From Tetragonia tetragonoides (Eukaryota > Streptophyta > Magnoliopsida > Caryophyllales > Aizoaceae), in assembly GCA_038025085.1 (NCBI GenBank), contig CM076153.1:18513001-18577000 (forward strand): a stretch of 64,000 nt of DNA, given 5' to 3'. The notes beneath the pieces are model-generated. The model worked only from the letters and a program-made list of their open reading frames with translations. It was not told where the DNA came from and ran no database searches. Below are positions 59,653 through 64,000 of this stretch, piece by piece (position 1 is the first letter of the stretch; every line of letters begins with the position of its first letter). Made by a program: the position numbers and the translations under genes.

Positions 59653-61229
59653 TGTAGACGCCAAAAAAGTTTTGTCATATGTCCCCAAATGCCCAAAGAT
59701 GAAATGAGTAATTTATGTACCTGTGTGCTATTATGCTTTGTTAAGTAAATGAGATCTCAAGTCGTATGAAAGTTATTCCATTTCTACTTCATTCGAAACC
59801 CCCTTTCAACAACTTTTCATCACTTCCTTCTGTGTCAAAATACGGTCCGCACCTAAGCGTTATTGTCAAATGTAGTTAAGGGTCAAACCAGATGTACCTG
59901 AATACTGTAAACCGTGATTCTATCCCAATTTGGGAGTTCATTTAGTTGAGTTAATTTGTGAACCTCATATTTCTGAATTCCTTATTCAAATAGCTTTCCA
60001 ATGACATATTATGAGCCCACACCACAATTTCAATCAAGGAGTTACGAGCCCAACATTGATGCGTGCACCAAAACTTACCGCTCCTTACTCTTATGGGTAT
60101 ATCTCTAGATTCACAAGATAATTGGTCCTCACACCAACTCCATTTGAACTAGACTCAATAAGATTTTCAACTCATCTTGAATCATCCGATTTGGAGTCCA
60201 AACGAGTTAGATATCGCTCGCAGAAGTTAAAGACGTAGTCCATTCCGCGGCTGCTAGCAGCCCTCGCCACAGCCGCTAGCGGCCTTGACCACGCCAGCCG
60301 GTAACAACTAATTTTTTTCGGGATTAAGAGTTCGTGACCTATCTTCTTTCCTCCGATCAACCCTACTTCGTGAACTATAAAGAGAACCCTCCACCTTTAG
60401 TTCAAAACACACAGTCTATAGTTGACAACGTCTATTCGCAGTAGTATTCACTATGAGCTTCTCCCTCTTTCTTCCATAAACAAATCTATTCTATTCTCGT
60501 GAGTATTGACATCGATCTTCCCACTCTTTCTTTACTTGAGATCTATTTTTACTATTCAATTGTTAAAATAGCCTACAGTTCAGGTACTATACTTTTGAGT
60601 GTTGAAATCAAATTAATTGCCAAACTCTTTATTTTTCAGTAGTCAAGAAGTAGATATCATGCTATCATGCCTTTTATTACTTCCTAAATACTGTCTTTCA
60701 ATTCTGTAAACAAGCATGTCCAGTTCTCGTAATGCTCAACTTTTCAATCAAATACATGTCCAAATATGGGTCAATAACAAATGTCGTGATTCTTGTGGTG
60801 AACCAACTAATAGTCTTAATCTAGGTTGTTAATCTGATTTGTGTGTGAATCATGTCTTTAAATTATTAAGAAAACTTGAGTTAGTGGAGACCGTCATAAA
60901 ACGGGCGAATTGTGTGCCTAAGACCTTCCCACCTTGTACCTTCACCCCCGAACCCTTTATTCTTGGGTACTCATATCTTCTATATGAGTGGGAGTCTTTC
61001 TAATAATATGATTAGTTCAGTTTTTGCGCTACTGGGTTGTCCCTTTGGTTTGTCCCTTTATTAAAACGCCGGTAGCAGAATTTTGACCTCTTTCATGGTT
61101 TTTATTCAATTCAAGTCTTTTCAAATGCTTGTCTAGCTTGACGGTTCCTTGAACTTATCTAAGCCCCAAACTTACAAATTTTCTATAAGAACACACTCCG
61201 TGGGGAAGAAACGATCCTGTGTCCTTACA
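59653..61229 (+). repeat. D 3' LTR, 1577 bp
   Basis: From TGTAGACGCCAAAAAAG to GTCCTTACA. It carries palindromes GCTGCTAGCAGC (60249-60260) and GCCGCTAGCGGC (60272-60283) and a TATA-like CTATAAAG (about 60376-60383). The distal half matches C LTR blocks such as the CACCCCCGAACC region. Its target duplication cannot be paired. Confidence 0.85.
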
Positions 61230-61577
61230 ATACACCAAACTTATATTTAAAATATATGGTTTCTTTTTTCATTCAAATTCATGTTTTCCTTTATATATGC
61301 GGGACAGTTGATCCTAAAAATTTAAAAAGTTAATGCTATAATAATGAAATAATAAAGTCGATATATCATAAATTATTACATACCCTAAAACTTCTAAGAT
61401 AAAAAGTAAAGCACCTTCTCCACTACGATTAAAAAAAAAGAAAGATTATTTAAAAAAATATAATCATTTTGTATTGTGTCATTGACGTTAAACGTAAGGC
61501 ACAACCTATCTCTAGTGTGGATTTTATTTTAAATTATCATAGGTTAGTTTCTTTTTTTGCTAATGTTTAATTTTTAA
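61230..61577. other. AT-rich spacer between D and the LINE
   Basis: No frame, repeat or element end recognised, apart from short A and T runs. It may be older host sequence into which both neighbours inserted. Confidence 0.5.
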
Positions 61578-61620
61578 TTTTTTTTTTTTTGAAAAGGCAA
61601 GACAACCAGGCAACCAAAGG

Positions 61621-62106
61621 TTAGCCTAAAGAATCCCTAACCAGAAGATTGGTAAGGGATGGGTCAAAAGAAGTAGACCAAGAGCTCATCTGTAGACAGG
61701 AATGGCCATGGTGTGCCATGAAATCAGCAACCGCATTCGCTTCTCTGAAGATGTGAAGCACCTCCACCCTGTCAAAAAAATGAAAATCTTTTTTAGTGTC
61801 TATAATGACATTTTCTATTTCCCAGGGGATATGCCATTCCCCTCTTATAGCTTTAATCACTATCATGCTATCTCCTTCTATCGTTATATTCTTATGCCCT
61901 TGGAATCGGGCCATACGTACTCCTTCTCGTAAGCCAATTGCTTCTGCCATAAGAATAGAGTTAGTCCCAGTGAATCTTGCTCCTAAAGATATAACGTCAC
62001 CTTTATCATTGCGGATGACAAAACCCGCCGCAGCTTGCTGATTGTTTATCTTGGATCCATCAAAATTTAATTTAACATAATGTTGCGTTGGAGCTGACCA
62101 CTTCAC
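61621..62106 (-). pseudogene. LINE C-terminal RNase H domain
   Basis: A 161-codon frame with the D-E-D-D set: LNFDGSK, AEAIGLREG, IEGDSMIVI and ANAVADFMAHHG, the order expected of plant L1 RNase H. It is part of the ORF2 polyprotein, not a separate gene; the Met is internal. The domain itself is intact, while the polyprotein around it is broken, so it is scored as part of a pseudogene. Confidence 0.82.
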
Positions 62107-62277
62107 ACATATTCTTGGTTGTTTGATTGTGTGTCCTTTAGGAAAGATACCTCTTGTATCAAATTCAAGTTCTTTAACAGATAGCGTCTGCCACTCAAGG
62201 AAACTTATTTTACTTGAGATCGCTATCTGAAATGGTGATGTTTTGAGTTCATTAAAAATAACTTTGTTTCTAGCAAA

Positions 62278-63000
62278 TCAAAACATCCACCATGTCATAA
62301 TTAATAAATTCAAGTTAGGTTCTGAGAGGTTGCTCTTAAGAAAATGTAACCTTTCAACAAAGGAATCAGAAGAACCGTTGACAGCAGAAAAATTAACATT
62401 AGACAATATTTCTACTTCCTTAATTGTTTGGAAAATATAAGGGCATTCGAAAAATAATTGTAGCTTATCTTCACTATGGTGATTACAAAAGATACATCTT
62501 TGGGGCACATACACATGACTTTGGTCTAGTCGTTTTTTAGTGGGTAACCCATCCAGGCACAATTTTCATAAGAAAAATTTTACTTTTGGAGGAATATTAA
62601 GCTCCCAAATCCAGCTGAATTCGCACTTTGTATTGATTTTATCATTTATACCCTGTGCTATCCAAGAGGTTGATTTGCACGAGAAATTACCATCAGCTGA
62701 AAGACCCCAATAAAATTTGTCCGGAACTTCATTATATGGGATGGGCATTCCCAAAATAGCTTTAATGTTTTCCTGAGAAACAACCCGAGCTAGAAGAGAA
62801 GTATCCCATTCACCATTGGAACCAATAAAGACAGATACAAAAATAGATACATCAACAAGTGGGTCATCTGAAAAGGTATCAAAGAAAATATCCGCCAAGG
62901 GAACAGGAGAAACCCAGCTATCCGTCCAGAATTTAATACTTTGACCTTTACCTACTTGCCATCTAATACCCTGTTCAGAAAAGTCTCGTACTTTGAGCAT
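62278..63000 (-). pseudogene. LINE zf-RVT region
   Basis: Two frames: 63000-62566 (WQVGKGQSIKFWTDSWV, GNFSCKSTSWIAQGI, FSWIWELNIPPKVKFFL) and 62562-62278 (CLDGLPTKKRL, RCIFCNHHSEDKLQLFFECP). The Cys-Cys-His-Cys set of zf-RVT is visible. A stop or shift near 62564 separates them. Confidence 0.82.
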
Positions 63001-63094
63001 ATTGGACCACTGCCAAGAGCTCGATCTCTTTTCTTTGGAGAAGTCCAGAATATTGCTTCCTTTGAGATATTTTTGATTTATTAACTTGACCCAT

Positions 63095-63991
63095 TTATTT
63101 TCTGGCTCTTTGGAGGATCTTCCAAATAAGTTTCATTTGCATAGCTTTATTGGTGGCTTCTGCTTTTCGCAGTCCTAGACCACCCAATTTCTTAGGTCTA
63201 CACACTTTATCCCATCCAATAAGATTAAGAGAAGAATTATCCGGATTTTTATTCCAAAGAAAATTCCTATTAATTCTATCCAAATTCTTAATATCACTTG
63301 AGGGAAGGGTAAAGCTTTGCATTGTATAGATCAGGATTGCAGCTAAATTGGCTTGTATCAATGTAACTCTACCTGCATGAGAGAGCGAATAGGCTTTCCA
63401 AATTTACAAAAACCCGTTATTACGAGTCAGTATATCTTCAAAGATATTACTGTTAACACGATTACTGATAATAGGACATCCAAGGTACTTGTCAAGAGTT
63501 ACTGAATGATTCATTAAAAGGATACCTTTGAAGACATCTATCGTTTGTCGGCTGATATTCTTGGTACATTGGAAAGCCGATTTTTGGAAATTAATTTTCT
63601 GTCTTGACATAATACAATAGTGGTCAAGAATTTCCTTAATTTTATGACAACTTTGATTGGATGCTTTTGCAAAAATCATCGTATCATCTGCAAAGGTACG
63701 AAATGGGATTTTATTTGCACCATGACATATCTCAATTCCGATACTTTTCTTAGAGATATCACTTTCTCGCTATAAACGACGAGCCAATACTTCAGCACAC
63801 AATATAAAAATATAGGGAGACAGAGGGTCCCCTTGTCTAATGCCCCTAGATGGTACAAAGGTAGTACCCGGAGAATTGTTAACAAGTACTGAAAAGGAAA
63901 CTGACGTTACACATTCTTTTAGCCACCCAATCCAACATTCATTGAACCCAAACTTTCGAAAGACCTGAAAAATGAAATTCCAGTCTAGCAT
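63095..63991 (-). pseudogene. LINE reverse transcriptase, partial and frameshifted
   Basis: From 63991 downward: WIGWLKECVTSVSFSVLVNN and RGIRQGDPLSPYIFILCAEVLA. After a stop near 63772 comes the catalytic FADDTMIFA (63690-63664) and KYLGCPI, then the thumb-side region to 63095 (NFLWNKNPDNSSLNLIGWDKVC, GGLGLRKAEATNKA). Motifs place it firmly in plant L1. Stops and shifts near 63770 and 63400 disable it. Confidence 0.85.
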
Positions 63992-64000
63992 GTCATAAGC

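Larger units (their letters stand above)
57915..61229 (+). mobile_element. Right part of Tat-clade element D, with 3' LTR
   Basis: Non-coding 3' region, tandem arrays, purine tract AAAGTGGGGGCTTC and LTR, all in plus orientation and related to the minus-strand element C. No gag or pol remains in the window. The left end was separated by C. Confidence 0.82.
61578..64000 (-). mobile_element. L1-type LINE, 3' half, runs off the window
   Basis: A poly(A) tail appears as a T run at 61578-61590, followed upstream by a very short 3' UTR, RNase H, a zinc-finger RVT region and reverse transcriptase, all minus strand. Frames are broken. The 5' part, including endonuclease, lies beyond 64000. Confidence 0.87.

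Overview
This is repeat-dense nuclear DNA of a flowering plant, most likely a eudicot; I cannot name the species. The evidence is split coding exons with GT/AG introns, a plant B3 domain, and plant-specific transposon lineages: Tekay/Del-like chromoviruses primed by initiator tRNA-Met, Tat-clade Ty3 elements primed by tRNA-Arg, a CACTA element and an L1-type LINE with a C-terminal RNase H. I saw no rRNA, tRNA or CRISPR array.

Layout. (1) 1-5995 is the only non-transposon-like stretch. It holds the last exon of a B3-domain gene (+, ends 341), then a convergent 12-exon gene (-, 685-4747) for a 1032-residue Ulp1-like protein whose catalytic Cys position is Gly. (2) 5996-40313 is a nest of LTR retrotransposons, all on the minus strand. 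Outer Tekay-like copy A3 survives as 22956-24628 and 38155-40313. A second family, B, inserted into A3 gag (24629-38154, target duplication TATTC). Copy A2 inserted into B integrase (28427-33223) and lost nearly all its interior. A Tat-like solo LTR, E, sits in the A2 LTR (28776-30634, duplication GTAGG). Copy A1 (5996-22955) abuts A3 pol, and its 5' LTR contains a CACTA element (16163-21761, duplication ACA). (3) 40314-43898 is A4, a plus-strand integrase tail plus 3' LTR. (4) 43899-61229 is a plus-strand Tat-clade remnant D, split by a complete 13.2-kb minus-strand Tat element C (44725-57914, duplication ATCAC). C lacks protease, reverse transcriptase and RNase H but carries two genes in antisense orientation. 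(5) 61578-64000 is the 3' half of a LINE (-).

How the parts work together. Most retroelement polyproteins are broken by frameshifts and stops. The exceptions are the RT/RNase H frame of B (34013-35428) and a chimeric frame (27895-28488) that fuses the start of the A-family extra ORF to the B integrase tail. The Tat LTRs and the promoters of the antisense genes in C share arrays of GC palindromes around CCGCTAGCGG ahead of a TATA box. The 3' regions of C and D share 60-66 bp and about 150 bp tandem repeats. All intron, LTR and duplication boundaries were read by eye from the sequence; lineage names rest on motif recognition, not searches.
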